Below are positions 48,157 through 57,921 of a stretch of DNA of 64,000 nucleotides, one piece after another. Below the pieces are notes generated by a model. It did no database searches. It worked only from the letters and a program-made list of their open reading frames with translations, and was not told where the DNA came from. Numbering within the stretch: position 1 is the first letter of the stretch; every line of letters starts with the position of its first letter. The translations under genes and the position numbers were made by a program. This DNA is from Pseudomonas mangiferae (GTDB taxonomy: Bacteria > Pseudomonadota > Gammaproteobacteria > Pseudomonadales > Pseudomonadaceae): assembly GCF_007109405.1 (NCBI RefSeq), contig NZ_VJOY01000010.1, forward strand, positions 62,001 through 126,000, read 5' to 3'.

Positions 48157-49643
48157 GGGGACACCTCCTCGAGGAGCTGGCGGATCGCCGGAATCAGGTC
48201 GCTGGCGGTCATGCCGCGCCCACCCTGACCCAGGCGTTCGCCAGCGCTGGCATGCAGCCAGACCGCCAGGCAGGCGGCGTCGTAGGCGGACAACCCCTGG
48301 CCCCGCAAGGCCCCCACCAGGCCGGCGAGCACGTCGCCGAAGCCGGCGCCGGCCATGGCCGGGTGGCCACGGTCGCAGAGGCTGAGGGGCTGGCCCGGCG
48401 CGGCCACCAGACTGCCGGCGCCCTTAAGGATCACGCAGCAGCCGAAGCGCTCCACCAGGGCGCGGGCGGCGGCCGGCCGGTCCGCCTGGACGTCGGCGGT
48501 GCTTCGGCCGAGCAGCCGGCCGGCTTCGCCGGGGTGCGGAGTGATGACCGCGTCGGGCGGCAGACGGTAGCCGCCGCTGGCCAGCAGGTTGAGCGCGTCG
48601 GCATCCCAGACCTGGGGCACCTCGCGGCCACTGGCGATGCTCAGCAGGCTGCGGCCCCAGGCGTCCTGGCCGAGGCCGGGGCCGACCACCAGCACGTCGG
48701 CCTTGTCCACCAGGGTGTGCAACTGATTGGCGGAGCGCACGCCCCGCGCCATGACTTCCGGCATCCGCGCCAGGGCGGCCGGGACGTGCTCGCCTCGGGT
48801 GGCCAGGCTCACCAGCCCGGCACCGGCGCGCAGGGCGCTCTCGGTGCTCAGCAGGACCGAGCCACCGAGGCCCAGGTCGCCGCCCACCACCAGCACATGG
48901 CCGAACTGCCCCTTGTGGGCGGTACGCGCGCGCGGCGCCAGGGTCGGCAGATACTCACGGGCCAGGCGCCGGGCGACCGCCGGGGTCGCCTCGCGCAGCG
49001 CCGCGTCCGCCTGCAGATCGTCGAATACCAGGTCGCCGGCCATGTCCGCCCCTTCACCGGAAAATAAACCGAGCTTGAGACCGATGAAGGTCACGGTCAG
49101 TTCGGCCCGCACCGCCACCTCCGGCACCCGCCCGCTGTCGGCCTCGAGCCCCGAGGGCAGGTCCACCGCCAGGATCGGCGCGCCGCTGGCGTTCAGCCAG
49201 CGGATCGCCTCGGCGTAGGGCGCTCGCAAGGTTCCGTGGAAGCCGGTGCCCAGCAGGGCATCCACCGCCACGCCCTCGACGGCGGACTGGGTGCTCCAGG
49301 ACAGGACCTCCACCCCGGCGGCCAGGGCCTCCGCATGGGCCCGGCGGGCGTCGCCCTCGAGCCGCGTCGGTTCGCCCACCGCCAGCACCCGGACCTGCCA
49401 GCCCGCACGCGTGGCCAGCACAGCGACCAGGTAGCCGTCGCCGGCGTTGTTGCCATGGCCGGCCAGCACGGTCAGCGCGCCTGCGTCCGGCCAGCGTCGG
49501 CGCAGGGCATTCCAGGTGGCGCGGGCGGCGCGCTGCATGAGGTCGAAGCCCGGCGTGCCGGCGGCGATCAGGCGCGCATCCAGGTCGCGGACCTGGGCGG
49601 CGGAATGCAGGGAAGTGGGCAGGTCGTCGTGAAAGGCAGTCAT
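48144..49643 (-). CDS. nnr: Bifunctional NAD(P)H-hydrate epimerase / dehydratase
   Basis: 499 residues. N-terminal epimerase domain (residues about 10-215) with GHGNNAGDGYLVA, LGTGFHG and AVDLPSGLEADSG. C-terminal ADP-dependent dehydratase (about 230-490) with GGDLGLGGSVLL, VGPGLGQDAWG, TPHPGEAGRLLG and AGAGFGDVLAG. It repairs damaged NADHX and NADPHX. First gene of the nnr-tsaE-amiB-mutL-miaA-hfq-hfl series, divergent from queG. Confidence 0.95.
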   Translation of the reverse strand: MTAFHDDLPTSLHSAAQVRDLDARLIAAGTPGFDLMQRAARATWNALRRRWPDAGALTVLAGHGNNAGDGYLVAVLATRAGWQVRVLAVGEPTRLEGDARRAHAEALAAGVEVLSWSTQSAVEGVAVDALLGTGFHGTLRAPYAEAIRWLNASGAPILAVDLPSGLEADSGRVPEVAVRAELTVTFIGLKLGLFSGEGADMAGDLVFDDLQADAALREATPAVARRLAREYLPTLAPRARTAHKGQFGHVLVVGGDLGLGGSVLLSTESALRAGAGLVSLATRGEHVPAALARMPEVMARGVRSANQLHTLVDKADVLVVGPGLGQDAWGRSLLSIASGREVPQVWDADALNLLASGGYRLPPDAVITPHPGEAGRLLGRSTADVQADRPAAARALVERFGCCVILKGAGSLVAAPGQPLSLCDRGHPAMAGAGFGDVLAGLVGALRGQGLSAYDAACLAVWLHASAGERLGQGGRGMTASDLIPAIRQLLEEVSPCRP

Positions 49644-49706
49644 GCGAGTCGGCGCGGGCGGCTGGGTCTGGCAGAATTATACGCACCTCCCTCGCTCCGT
49701 TCGCCC

Positions 49707-50792
49707 ATGTCCGCCGCTCCCGCCTCTCCCCCTCCGCTCCGGCCCGACCCGGATGCCCTCGCGCAGTCGATCAAGGTCTGGGGTCGTGAGCTGGGCTTCC
49801 AGCAGGTGGGCATCGCCGGGGTGGTGCTGGGCGAGCACGAAGCGCACCTGCAGCGCTGGCTGGACGCCGGCTACCAGGGCGAAATGGAATACATGGCGGC
49901 CCACGGCAGCAAGCGCTCGCGGCCGGACGAGTTGGTCCCGGGGACCCTGCGGGTGGTGTCCCTGCGCATGGACTACCTGCCCGGCGACACCCGCATGACC
50001 CAGGTGCTGGGCGAGCCGGAGAAGGCCTACGTCTCCCGCTACGCCCTCGGCCGCGACTATCACAAGCTGATCCGCAAACGCCTGCAGCAGCTGGCCGAAC
50101 GCATCCAGACGGCCATCGGCCCGTTCGGCTACCGGGCGTTCGTCGACAGCGCGCCGGTGCTGGAAAAGGCCATCGCCGAGCAGGCCGGCCTGGGCTGGAT
50201 CGGCAAGAACACCCTGGTGCTCAACCGCAAGGCCGGCAGCTTCTTCTTTCTCGGCGAACTGTTCGTCGACATCCCGCTGCCGGTGGACCCGCCCCATGGC
50301 AGCGAGCACTGCGGCCGTTGCTCGGCCTGCCTGGATACCTGCCCCACCGCGGCCTTCGTCAGCCCCTACGTGCTGGACGCCCGGCGCTGTATTTCCTACC
50401 TGACCATCGAGCTCAAGGGGCCGATCCCGGAGGAGCTGCGGCCGCTGATCGGCAACCGGGTGTTCGGCTGCGACGACTGCCAGCTGGTCTGCCCGTGGAA
50501 CCGGTTCGCTACGCCCACCGGGCAGGGCGACTTCCAGCCGCGCCACGGCCTGGACAATGCCGAGCTGGCGGCGCTGTTCCGCTGGGACGAGACGGAATTC
50601 CTCAGCCGTACCGAGGGCTCGCCCCTGCGTCGTGCCGGCTACGAGCGCTGGCTGCGCAACCTGGCGGTGGGGTTGGGCAACGCGCCGTCGACCATCGCGG
50701 TGCTGGAGGCACTGGCCTCCCGGCGCGAACATCCGTCGGCGCTGGTGCGGGAACACGTGGAATGGGCGCTGGCGCGCCACCGGCGGGGCTGA
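49707..50792 (+). CDS. queG: Epoxyqueuosine reductase QueG
   Basis: 361 residues. Cobalamin- and [4Fe-4S]-dependent last step of queuosine synthesis in tRNA. Two ferredoxin-like clusters: HCGRCSACLDTCP (about 199-211) and FGCDDCQLVCPWN (about 250-262). N-terminal GFQQVGIAGVVLGEHEAHLQRWLDAGYQGEM is typical, and the C-terminus is a HEAT-like helical region. Start at ATG 49707 lacks a strong ribosome site. Divergent from nnr. Confidence 0.95.
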   Translation: MSAAPASPPPLRPDPDALAQSIKVWGRELGFQQVGIAGVVLGEHEAHLQRWLDAGYQGEMEYMAAHGSKRSRPDELVPGTLRVVSLRMDYLPGDTRMTQVLGEPEKAYVSRYALGRDYHKLIRKRLQQLAERIQTAIGPFGYRAFVDSAPVLEKAIAEQAGLGWIGKNTLVLNRKAGSFFFLGELFVDIPLPVDPPHGSEHCGRCSACLDTCPTAAFVSPYVLDARRCISYLTIELKGPIPEELRPLIGNRVFGCDDCQLVCPWNRFATPTGQGDFQPRHGLDNAELAALFRWDETEFLSRTEGSPLRRAGYERWLRNLAVGLGNAPSTIAVLEALASRREHPSALVREHVEWALARHRRG

Positions 50793-50828
50793 GGCGGCGC
50801 GACGGGCCGCCCGGGTTCAGGGTGCGGC

Positions 50829-51371
50829 TCAGAACTTGAAGAAATGCTGGCGATAGTGACGCAGTTCGGCGATGGACTCGCGGATGTCGTCCAGGGCCAG
50901 GTGGGTGCTGCCCTTGCTGAAGCCTTCGCGCACGCTCGGCGCCCAGCGGGCGGCCAGTTCCTTGACGGTGGACACGTCCAGGTTGCGGTAGTGGAAGTAG
51001 CGCTCCAGGGTCGGCATGTGGCGGAACAGGAAACGCCGGTCCTGGCAGATGCTGTTGCCGCACATGGGCGACTTGCCCTTCGGCACCCACTGCGCCAGGA
51101 ACGCCACGGTCTGGGCCTCCGCCTCGGCGGCGTCGATGCGGCTTTCCCGCACCCGCTGGGTCAGCCCGCTCTGGCCATGCTGGCGGGTGTTCCATTCGTC
51201 CATGCCGTCCAGGGCCGCGTCGCTCTGGTGGACGGCGATCACCGGGCCCTCGGCGAGGATGTTCAGGTCGGAGTCGGTGACTACCGTGGCCATTTCGATG
51301 ATCAGGTCGCTGTCCGGATTCAGGCCGGTCATTTCCAGGTCGATCCAGATCAGGTTTTGCGGGTCGGGCAT
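50829..51371 (-). CDS. orn: Oligoribonuclease
   Basis: 180 residues, DEDDh exonuclease degrading 2-5-mers of RNA and pGpG from c-di-GMP breakdown. Exo [14 protein letters not shown] at about 7-19, Exo [17 protein letters not shown], and Exo [15 protein letters not shown] with the catalytic Asp. In Pseudomonas loss of Orn raises c-di-GMP, which links it to FimX 10 kb away only functionally. Convergent with queG. Confidence 0.97.
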   Translation of the reverse strand: MPDPQNLIWIDLEMTGLNPDSDLIIEMATVVTDSDLNILAEGPVIAVHQSDAALDGMDEWNTRQHGQSGLTQRVRESRIDAAEAEAQTVAFLAQWVPKGKSPMCGNSICQDRRFLFRHMPTLERYFHYRNLDVSTVKELAARWAPSVREGFSKGSTHLALDDIRESIAELRHYRQHFFKF

Positions 51372-51420
51372 GATGTACTCCTCGGCTGTAGCGCGCAGTC
51401 TAGCGAATCGGCGCTACGCC

Positions 51421-52218
51421 CTAGCGGATTTTCGCCGCACGGTCGCCGGCCTCGCCCAGGCGCCAGCACAGCAGGCGCGAGCCGCGCAGGTCATCCACCT
51501 CGAGGCAGGTGGAGGGCGGCCACTGGGGGATGTCGAAGCTGTTGCTGACCAGCCAGGCGCCCTCGCGCATCTCGGCCCGGGCCTTGTCGCCCAGGGCAGG
51601 CATCGGCGCGGGCGAAAGGAAGCAGTAGACGACGTCCCACGCCCCCAGCTCCACGTGCCACAGGTTGCGGTAGCGCACCCGGCAATTGCCCAGGGGCAGG
51701 CTGCGCAGCCAGGCGATGAGGAAGCTCAGCGGCGCCGTCTCCACCCCTTCGAAGCGTGCCTCGGGAAAGGCCCGCGCCAGCCTCGCCAGGGTGCCGCCCA
51801 GGCCACAGCCCAGGTCCATGAAGGTGAACGCCGCTCCGCGGGTCGCCAGCAGCTCGGCCAGCCGACGCTCGGTGCGGCGGCCGGTCAGGTAGAGCGGTAC
51901 CCGCTCGCCCAGGCTGTTCCAGTTCAGCGACAACGCCAGCAGGAAGCCGGCCAGCGGCAGCAACGGTGGCAGGTGGCGTCCTTGCAGCGCCAGCAGCGCC
52001 GGGACGAAGAACAGGTTGATGGGTAGCCACCACACCGACAGCCCCCAGCACTGCCCGATCACCGCAGCGATCACCCCTTCCACCAGCGCAGCGGTCATGC
52101 CGCCGACGCGGATGCCCAGGCTCGCGCCGACCCCGAGCAGGAGCGCGGTGGCCAACAAAGCAAGCAGGTGCGCCAGGAGCGCCAGCAGGGCGGGGAAGCG
52201 GCGAGGATTCAGACGCAT
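51421..52218 (-). CDS. Membrane-anchored class I SAM-dependent methyltransferase
   Basis: 265 residues. Four hydrophobic segments in residues 5-105 (LLALLAHLLALLATALLLGVGASLG and following), then a Rossmann methyltransferase domain: motif I FMDLGCGLGGTLARLA at about 132-147, RFEGVETAPLSFLIAW, and VVYCFLSPAPMPALG. I do not recognise the substrate. An inserted-looking position between orn and rsgA, which I recall as adjacent in P. aeruginosa. It ends 50 bp upstream of orn and is divergent from rsgA. Confidence 0.8.
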   Translation of the reverse strand: MRLNPRRFPALLALLAHLLALLATALLLGVGASLGIRVGGMTAALVEGVIAAVIGQCWGLSVWWLPINLFFVPALLALQGRHLPPLLPLAGFLLALSLNWNSLGERVPLYLTGRRTERRLAELLATRGAAFTFMDLGCGLGGTLARLARAFPEARFEGVETAPLSFLIAWLRSLPLGNCRVRYRNLWHVELGAWDVVYCFLSPAPMPALGDKARAEMREGAWLVSNSFDIPQWPPSTCLEVDDLRGSRLLCWRLGEAGDRAAKIR

Positions 52219-52323
52219 GGGGACACTCGGCAGGACGTGCGGGCAGTGTAGCCAGCCCCACCGTGGTCGGCACCTGGGCCCATGCTAGACTCGCGCCGCC
52301 CTTCCCCACGACTCGGAAACTCC

Positions 52324-53355
52324 ATGGCCAAACGCCACCTCACTCGCCGGCAAAGCTGGCGGATCGAGAAGATCCAGGAAGAACGCGCCTCCCGCGCCGC
52401 CCGCCGGGAAAACCGCGCCATGGAGCAATTGGAAGGCAGCGATTTGGGCCCGGAGCAGGAGGGCTTGGTGATCGCCCACTTCGGGGTCCAGGTGGAAGTC
52501 GAAGCCTTGGGCGGCGAGCTGGCGGGCGAGGTCCGACGTTGCCACCTGCGCGCCAACCTGCCGACCCTGGTCACCGGCGACCAGGTGGTCTGGCGTGCCG
52601 GCCACCAGGGCAGCGGCGTGATCGTCGCGCAGCGGCCGCGGGCATCCGAGCTGTGCCGGCCAGACAGCCGCGGCCAGTTGAAGCCCGTGGCCGCCAACGT
52701 CGACCTGATCGTGATCGTCTTCGCCCCGCTGCCACAGCCTCACGCCAACCTCATCGACCGCTACCTGGTCGCGGCCGAGCACGCCGGCATCCAGCCCTTG
52801 CTGCTGCTGAACAAGGCGGACCTGATCGACGAGCACAACGCCGCGGCGCTGGACGACCTGCTAGACGTCTATCGCCAACTGGGCTACCCGCTGCTGGAAG
52901 TCTCGGCCCATGCGGGCGGCGGCATGCAGGACCTGCAGACGCGCCTGGATGGCCATGTGGCGGTGTTCGTCGGCCAATCGGGGGTGGGCAAGTCGTCCCT
53001 GGTGAACAGCCTGCTGCCGGGCGTGGACACCCGGGTCGGCGCCCTCTCGGAGCAGACCGGCAAGGGCACCCACACCACCACCACCGCGCGCCTGTTCCAC
53101 TTCCCCGGGGGCGGCGAGCTGATCGACTCGCCCGGCATCCGGGAATTCGGCCTGGGCCACGTCAGCCGCCAGGACGTGGAGGCGGGCTTCATCGAGTTCA
53201 GTAACCTGCTGGGCACCTGCCGCTTCCGCGACTGCAAGCACGACCGCGAACCCGGTTGCGCCCTGTTGACTGCGCTGGAGGACGGACGCATCCACCCTCA
53301 ACGCATGAACAGCTATCGCCACATCGTGGCGGGGATCGCCGAACCGGATTATTGA
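52324..53355 (+). CDS. rsgA: Ribosome small-subunit biogenesis GTPase RsgA
   Basis: 343 residues, a circularly permuted GTPase: OB-fold N-terminus with basic extension ([21 protein letters not shown]), G4 [10 protein letters not shown]1 [12 protein letters not shown] (about 222-233), G3 DSPGIREFG, then the C-terminal zinc knuckle [14 protein letters not shown]. Assists 30S maturation. Convergent with motB. Confidence 0.96.
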   Translation: MAKRHLTRRQSWRIEKIQEERASRAARRENRAMEQLEGSDLGPEQEGLVIAHFGVQVEVEALGGELAGEVRRCHLRANLPTLVTGDQVVWRAGHQGSGVIVAQRPRASELCRPDSRGQLKPVAANVDLIVIVFAPLPQPHANLIDRYLVAAEHAGIQPLLLLNKADLIDEHNAAALDDLLDVYRQLGYPLLEVSAHAGGGMQDLQTRLDGHVAVFVGQSGVGKSSLVNSLLPGVDTRVGALSEQTGKGTHTTTTARLFHFPGGGELIDSPGIREFGLGHVSRQDVEAGFIEFSNLLGTCRFRDCKHDREPGCALLTALEDGRIHPQRMNSYRHIVAGIAEPDY

Positions 53356-53381
53356 GCGGGAATGGCGCGAGCCGTGGACGC

Positions 53382-54518
53382 TCAGGGCTCCTTCGGCTCG
53401 TCCATCTTCAGGGCGCCCTGGTCGAAGGCGTTGAGTTTCTGTCGCAGCGCGTCCGCCTGCAGCGGGTCGCCTGAGGCGGGAGGCGTCGCGCCGGGGTTGA
53501 GGGAGGCCGCGGGCTTGCCCTGGGCGGGCGCAGAATGCGTCGCAGGGTTGGCCGGCGTGGCGGGATTGGTCGGCGTCGCAGGCGCGCCACTCTCACCGGC
53601 GGGGGGCGCCGGGTTGGCATCAGACGCCTTGGCATCGCCACTCTGCTCGCCCTTGATGTCCCGCTCCGCCTTCTTGGTCAGCACGGTGATGTCGATACGC
53701 CGGTTCACCGGGTTCAGCGGGTCTTCCCGGTCGAACAGCGCCGACGAGGCATAGCCCACCACACGCGCCACCTGGTCCTCCGGGTAACCGCCAGTGATCA
53801 GGGTCCGCCGCGCGGCGTTGGCGCGACTCGCCGACAGCTCCCAGTTGCCGAAGCCGCCCGGGCCGGTGCCGGCGAAGGGCTTGGCATCGGTGTGGCCGCT
53901 GATGCTGACCTTGTTCGGCACCGCCTTGATGGTGTCGGCCATGGACAGCAGGATGTCCTCGAAATACGGCTGCAGGCGGGCGCTGCCCAGGTCGAACATC
54001 GGCCGGTTGGCGGCATCCATGATCTGGATGCGCAGCCCGTCCTGGGTGATCTCGAACAGGATCTGGTCCTTGAAGCGCTTCAGCTCGGGGTTTTCCTCCA
54101 CCTTGTTCTGCAGCTCCTGGAGCAGCAGTTCCAGGCGTTCACGCTCCATCTGGTCCGCCAGGGTCTCCACCTGCTTGGGGTCCACCTGGTCCTTGTGCAC
54201 GGAATCGGTGGCCGCCTCCTGGGCATTGGGGGCGTCCTTTAGCTCGGGGTTGAGGGTGCGGTCCGGCGCCGGCGTGGGCGTGCCGCCCAGGTCGATCACA
54301 TAGGGGCTCGCGCTCTCGGTGAAGCCGATGGGGTCCTGGAAGTAACCGGAGATGGCCTTCTTCTGCTCCGGCGTGGCGGAGGACATCAGCCACAGCACCA
54401 GGAAGAACGCCATCATCGCCGTGGCGAAGTCGGCGAAGGCGATCTTCCACGCCCCGCCGTGGTGGCCCGCTGCGCTCTTCTTGACGCGCTTGACGATGAT
54501 CGGCTGATTGTTCTCCAT
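53382..54518 (-). CDS. motB: Flagellar motor stator protein MotB
   Basis: 378 residues. One membrane helix at about 27-48 (AFADFATAMMAFFLVLWLMSS) with the proton-carrying Asp30, then the plug (AISGYFQDPIGF) and an OmpA-like peptidoglycan-binding domain (KVSISGHTDAKPF, about 200, and SRANAARRTLI). A C-terminal tail of about 80 residues is rich in Ala, Pro and Thr. With MotA it forms one stator. As I recall, Pseudomonas has two stator sets, MotAB and MotCD. Confidence 0.96.
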   Translation of the reverse strand: MENNQPIIVKRVKKSAAGHHGGAWKIAFADFATAMMAFFLVLWLMSSATPEQKKAISGYFQDPIGFTESASPYVIDLGGTPTPAPDRTLNPELKDAPNAQEAATDSVHKDQVDPKQVETLADQMERERLELLLQELQNKVEENPELKRFKDQILFEITQDGLRIQIMDAANRPMFDLGSARLQPYFEDILLSMADTIKAVPNKVSISGHTDAKPFAGTGPGGFGNWELSASRANAARRTLITGGYPEDQVARVVGYASSALFDREDPLNPVNRRIDITVLTKKAERDIKGEQSGDAKASDANPAPPAGESGAPATPTNPATPANPATHSAPAQGKPAASLNPGATPPASGDPLQADALRQKLNAFDQGALKMDEPKEP

Positions 54519-54528
54519 GGCTCAGCCG

Positions 54529-55380
54529 TCAGCTGCCGCGCATGGCCTGTTCGAGCTCGGAGAAGCTCGGACGGTGGGCGGGGAAGAGCACCTTGCGGCC
54601 GAACTCCACCGCCAGGGTCGGCGGCATGCCGGAGGCCGACGACACCAGGCAGGCCTTGATCGCCTCGTAGACGTTGAGCTCTTCCTTGGCGTCATGCTCC
54701 AGGGAGACCGCCAGCGGGCCGAAGAAGCCGTACGCCGCGAGAATACCCAGGAAGGTCCCCACCAGGGCGGCACCCACGTGGACCCCCAGTTCGGCCTGGG
54801 CCACTTCGCCCAGCAGCGCCATGGTCACCACGATCCCCAGCACCGCCGCTACGATCCCGAAGCCAGGCAGGCCGTCGGCCAATCGCGCCACCGCATGGGA
54901 TGGGTGCTCCAGCTCTTCTTTCAAGCTGTTCAGCTCCATGTCGAACAGCCCCTCCAGTTCGTGGGGCGCCATGTTGCCGGACGACATGATGCGCAGGTAA
55001 TCGCAGACGAAGGCCATCATGCGTTCGTCCTTGAGGATCGCCGGGTACTTGCTGAAGATCGGGCTGGCCGCCGGGTCCTCGACGTCCGCCTCGATGGCCA
55101 TCATGCCTTCGCGGCGGCTCTTGTTGAGAATCTCGTAGAGCATTTTCAGCACTTCGAGATAGAAGGTGTGGGTGAAGCGCGAGCTGAACATCTTCAAGGC
55201 TTTCTTGAAGACGTGCATGAAGGTGCTGCCGGGGTTGGCCTGGAGAAACGCCCCCAGGGCCGCGCCGCCGATGATCATCACTTCGAAGGGCTGGATCAGC
55301 GCGCCGATTTTGCCATGGGAGAGCACATATCCACCGAGCACGCTGGCGAATACGACGATGATGCCGATGATTTTTGCCAT
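54529..55380 (-). CDS. motA: Flagellar motor stator protein MotA
   Basis: 283 residues with four membrane helices and a cytoplasmic loop between helices 2 and 3 (FTHTFYLEVLKMLYEILNKSRREG...) bearing the charged rotor-contact residues. Helix 3/4 motifs: ARLADGLPGFGIVAAVLGIVVTM and GAALVGTFLGILAAYGFFGPLA. Start at ATG 55380 (MAKIIGIIVV). First of the motAB pair; a FliA-type promoter lies about 55 bp upstream. Confidence 0.97.
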   Translation of the reverse strand: MAKIIGIIVVFASVLGGYVLSHGKIGALIQPFEVMIIGGAALGAFLQANPGSTFMHVFKKALKMFSSRFTHTFYLEVLKMLYEILNKSRREGMMAIEADVEDPAASPIFSKYPAILKDERMMAFVCDYLRIMSSGNMAPHELEGLFDMELNSLKEELEHPSHAVARLADGLPGFGIVAAVLGIVVTMALLGEVAQAELGVHVGAALVGTFLGILAAYGFFGPLAVSLEHDAKEELNVYEAIKACLVSSASGMPPTLAVEFGRKVLFPAHRPSFSELEQAMRGS

Positions 55381-55434
55381 AGAAGAGTCTTGCAGGAAGT
55401 CAGTCGGAAGGGGGGCGCGAAACAACCCTTCTAT

Positions 55435-55461
55435 TTATCGGTACTTATGCGCCAGACTATA
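55435..55461 (-). promoter_or_regulatory. Sigma-28 (FliA) promoter of motAB
   Basis: Minus-strand TATAGTCT, 11 bp, ACCGATAA. Against the consensus TAAAGTTT-N11-GCCGATAA it matches 6 of 8 and 7 of 8 with exact spacing. It lies 54 bp before the motA ATG. Motor stator genes are class IV flagellar genes, expected to use FliA, so position and function agree. Confidence 0.75.
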
Positions 55462-55498
55462 GCCAGTTAAGGTTAAAAGCCAGTTTGGCTCAACCCCT

Positions 55499-57022
55499 AT
55501 GCCCAGCCCGAAACCACTGCCGCGCACCCTCGCCGACTGGACCCGGCAGTTGGACGGCGTGCGTTTGCCGGTCTCCACGGCGAACCACGAACGCCTGCGT
55601 CACGTGCTGGGCTCCAGCAGCAATTCCCTGCGGGACATCGCCGAGGCGATCCAGGGCAGCCCTTCCGTAGCCCTGGAGTTGATACGCGAGGCGAACCGCG
55701 CCTCCAGCGCCCTGGGCAGCGCCGCCGAAAGCATCGAGGGTGCCCTCAACCGCCTCGGCCTCAAGCGCAGCGAGGAGCTGCTGAACCGCCTCCCGGCCGT
55801 GCCGGAAGAGCAGATTCCCCTGCCGCTGCGGCAGATCCAGATGATCAGCCAGCATGCCATGCAGCAGGCCAGCGGCCTGTTTGGTGCCCGCCTCGCCCGC
55901 CTGTGGCAGGAAATACAATGCAACAGTTTGCTGTTCCTCGCGCCGCTCTGGCCGCTGCTGGTGCTGCACCCGCAGCTGTACCCCGAGTGGGAACGCCGGG
56001 TGCTGACCCACGGCGAACCGGAGCGCAAGGTGGAGCTGGACCTGCTGGGCGTGCCGCTGCTGTCCATCTGCCTGGCCCTGGCCGAGCAATGGCGACTGCC
56101 CGACTGGGTGCTCCAGGGCTACCGCCTGCTGAACAACGACCGACGCCTGCTGGTGAAGGCCCTGTTCATCACCCGGGCGCAGGGTTCGCCGCTGCATCAG
56201 CAGCAGGCCCTGGATGCCGACCCCGGGCTGAGCCGCTGGCTGACCCATCCGGCCAACACCATCCTGCTGGCCAACGGCATCGCCCTCTCTTCCCATGACA
56301 ACTGGACCTGCCTGCACAGCCTGCGCTGGCAGCGCCTGACCGCGCTGTACATGCGCCTGCCCATGGGCGAACTGCAGCAGCAGATTCACCAGTATGCGGC
56401 GCAGAGCGCCCGCGCCCACCACCGCCCCGGCCTCTGGCACCCGGCCACCGCGCTGCTCTGGCCCTGGGAGGAACGGCGCTTCCACGTCGCCCACGACACG
56501 CCGCCGGCGCCCCCCTCGGTCGACGCGCTGCAGGCATGGCGCACCCAGTGCACCCTGCTGCTCAAGGAGCCCAGCGCCTTCGCCAACGTGGTGCAACTGA
56601 CCGCCAGCGCCCGGGATGCGATCCAGGCCTGCGGCATGCGCCGTACGCTGATTCTGATGCTTGACCGAAGCAGCGGCCGGCTCCTGGCCCAGCAGGCGGC
56701 GGGGCTGAAGCACACCGCCGGGCTGAGCCTCGACCCGTCCCAGAGCCAGATCCTCAAGCGCCTGCTCGCCCAGGCCGGGCAATTACGCCTGACCCCGGCC
56801 AACGCCGCACAGTTCTCCGCCTTCCTCCCCGGCCAGTTGAAGGGCCTGTTCACCGGCGAGCACCTGATCCTGCGCTCCATCGCCAGCCACGACCGGGTCG
56901 CGATGCTGGTGGTGACCGACCAGGATGGCCTGCCGTTCTCCGAAGTCAGCCTGCAGGCGTTCGGCAAGACCGTGCAATGCATCGAGCGGGCTCTCGGCCA
57001 CTTCGCCCGCCGCGGGCGCTGA
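55499..57022 (+). CDS. HDOD-domain protein with C-terminal GAF-like domain
   Basis: 507 residues. Residues 10-260 carry a helical HDOD-type domain (RHVLGSSSNSLRDIAEAIQGSPSVALELIREANR, then GALNRLGLKRSEELLNRLP). Residues 350-500 form an alpha/beta region like GAF (LILMLDRSSGRLLAQQAAG, VAMLVVTDQDGLPFSEVSLQAFGKTVQCIE). HDOD proteins act in signalling, often with c-di-GMP and motility. The exact role is unknown. It is divergent from motA and sits beside flagellar and twitching genes, consistent with a signalling role. Confidence 0.78.
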   Translation: MPSPKPLPRTLADWTRQLDGVRLPVSTANHERLRHVLGSSSNSLRDIAEAIQGSPSVALELIREANRASSALGSAAESIEGALNRLGLKRSEELLNRLPAVPEEQIPLPLRQIQMISQHAMQQASGLFGARLARLWQEIQCNSLLFLAPLWPLLVLHPQLYPEWERRVLTHGEPERKVELDLLGVPLLSICLALAEQWRLPDWVLQGYRLLNNDRRLLVKALFITRAQGSPLHQQQALDADPGLSRWLTHPANTILLANGIALSSHDNWTCLHSLRWQRLTALYMRLPMGELQQQIHQYAAQSARAHHRPGLWHPATALLWPWEERRFHVAHDTPPAPPSVDALQAWRTQCTLLLKEPSAFANVVQLTASARDAIQACGMRRTLILMLDRSSGRLLAQQAAGLKHTAGLSLDPSQSQILKRLLAQAGQLRLTPANAAQFSAFLPGQLKGLFTGEHLILRSIASHDRVAMLVVTDQDGLPFSEVSLQAFGKTVQCIERALGHFARRGR

Positions 57023-57065
57023 CCTTTCCGTTACAATCCGCCCTTTACCCGCTTCGGAGGCCGTC

Positions 57066-57881
57066 ATGTCCGCCTTCTCTTCGCTGCCGCTGGTGATCGA
57101 GCCGGCCGACCTCGCTGCGCGCCTGGAAGCGCCGGAACTGATCCTGGTAGACCTCACCAGCGCAGCGCGCTATGCCGAGGGTCACCTGCCCGGCGCGCGT
57201 TTCGTCGACCCGAAACGCACGCAATGGGGCCAGCCCCCGGCTCCGGGCCTGCTACCGGCCCAAAGCGACCTGGAAGCCCTGTTCGGCGAACTGGGCCACC
57301 GCGACGATGCGGTCTACGTGGTGTACGACGACGAAGGCGGTGGCTGGGCCGGGCGCTTCATCTGGCTGCTGGACGTGATCGGCCATCATCGCTACCACTA
57401 CCTCAATGGCGGCCTGCACGCCTGGCTGGCAGACCGCCGCCCGTTGTCCCGGGACGTTCCGCCCGCCGCCGGCGGTCCCGTGCCGGTGAGCCTGCACGAC
57501 GAGCCGACCGCCACCCGCGAGTACCTGCAGGCGCGCCTGGGCGCCGCCGACCTGGCCATCTGGGATGCACGCGCGCCCGGCGAATACGACGGCAGCAAGG
57601 TGCTCGCCGCCAAGGCCGGGCATATCCCCGGGGCGATCAACTTCGAATGGACCCAGGGCATGGACCGCGACAACGCGCTGCGCATCCGCGCGGATATCGC
57701 CCAGGTGCTCGACGAGCGGGGCCTGACCCCGGACAAGGAAATCGTCACCCACTGCCAGACCCATCACCGCTCGGGTTTCACCTACCTGGTGGCCAAGGCC
57801 CTGGGCTACCCGCGGGTGAAGGGCTATGCCGGTTCCTGGTCCGAGTGGGGCAACCACCCGGACACGCCGGTGGAAACCTGA
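57066..57881 (+). CDS. rhdA: Rhodanese, thiosulfate:cyanide sulfurtransferase
   Basis: 271 residues, two tandem rhodanese domains. The active-site loop CQTHHRS (Cys about 230) is the form known from Azotobacter RhdA, in the C-terminal domain. The N-terminal domain has no catalytic Cys (an inactive repeat), as normal. Transfers sulfane sulfur to thiophiles such as cyanide, also a possible sulfur donor for Fe-S repair. Followed 40 bp later by psd in the same direction. Confidence 0.95.
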   Translation: MSAFSSLPLVIEPADLAARLEAPELILVDLTSAARYAEGHLPGARFVDPKRTQWGQPPAPGLLPAQSDLEALFGELGHRDDAVYVVYDDEGGGWAGRFIWLLDVIGHHRYHYLNGGLHAWLADRRPLSRDVPPAAGGPVPVSLHDEPTATREYLQARLGAADLAIWDARAPGEYDGSKVLAAKAGHIPGAINFEWTQGMDRDNALRIRADIAQVLDERGLTPDKEIVTHCQTHHRSGFTYLVAKALGYPRVKGYAGSWSEWGNHPDTPVET

Positions 57882-57921
57882 TCCGACCCGACCGGACCCG
57901 ATCGTGCCTCGAGGACACTCC

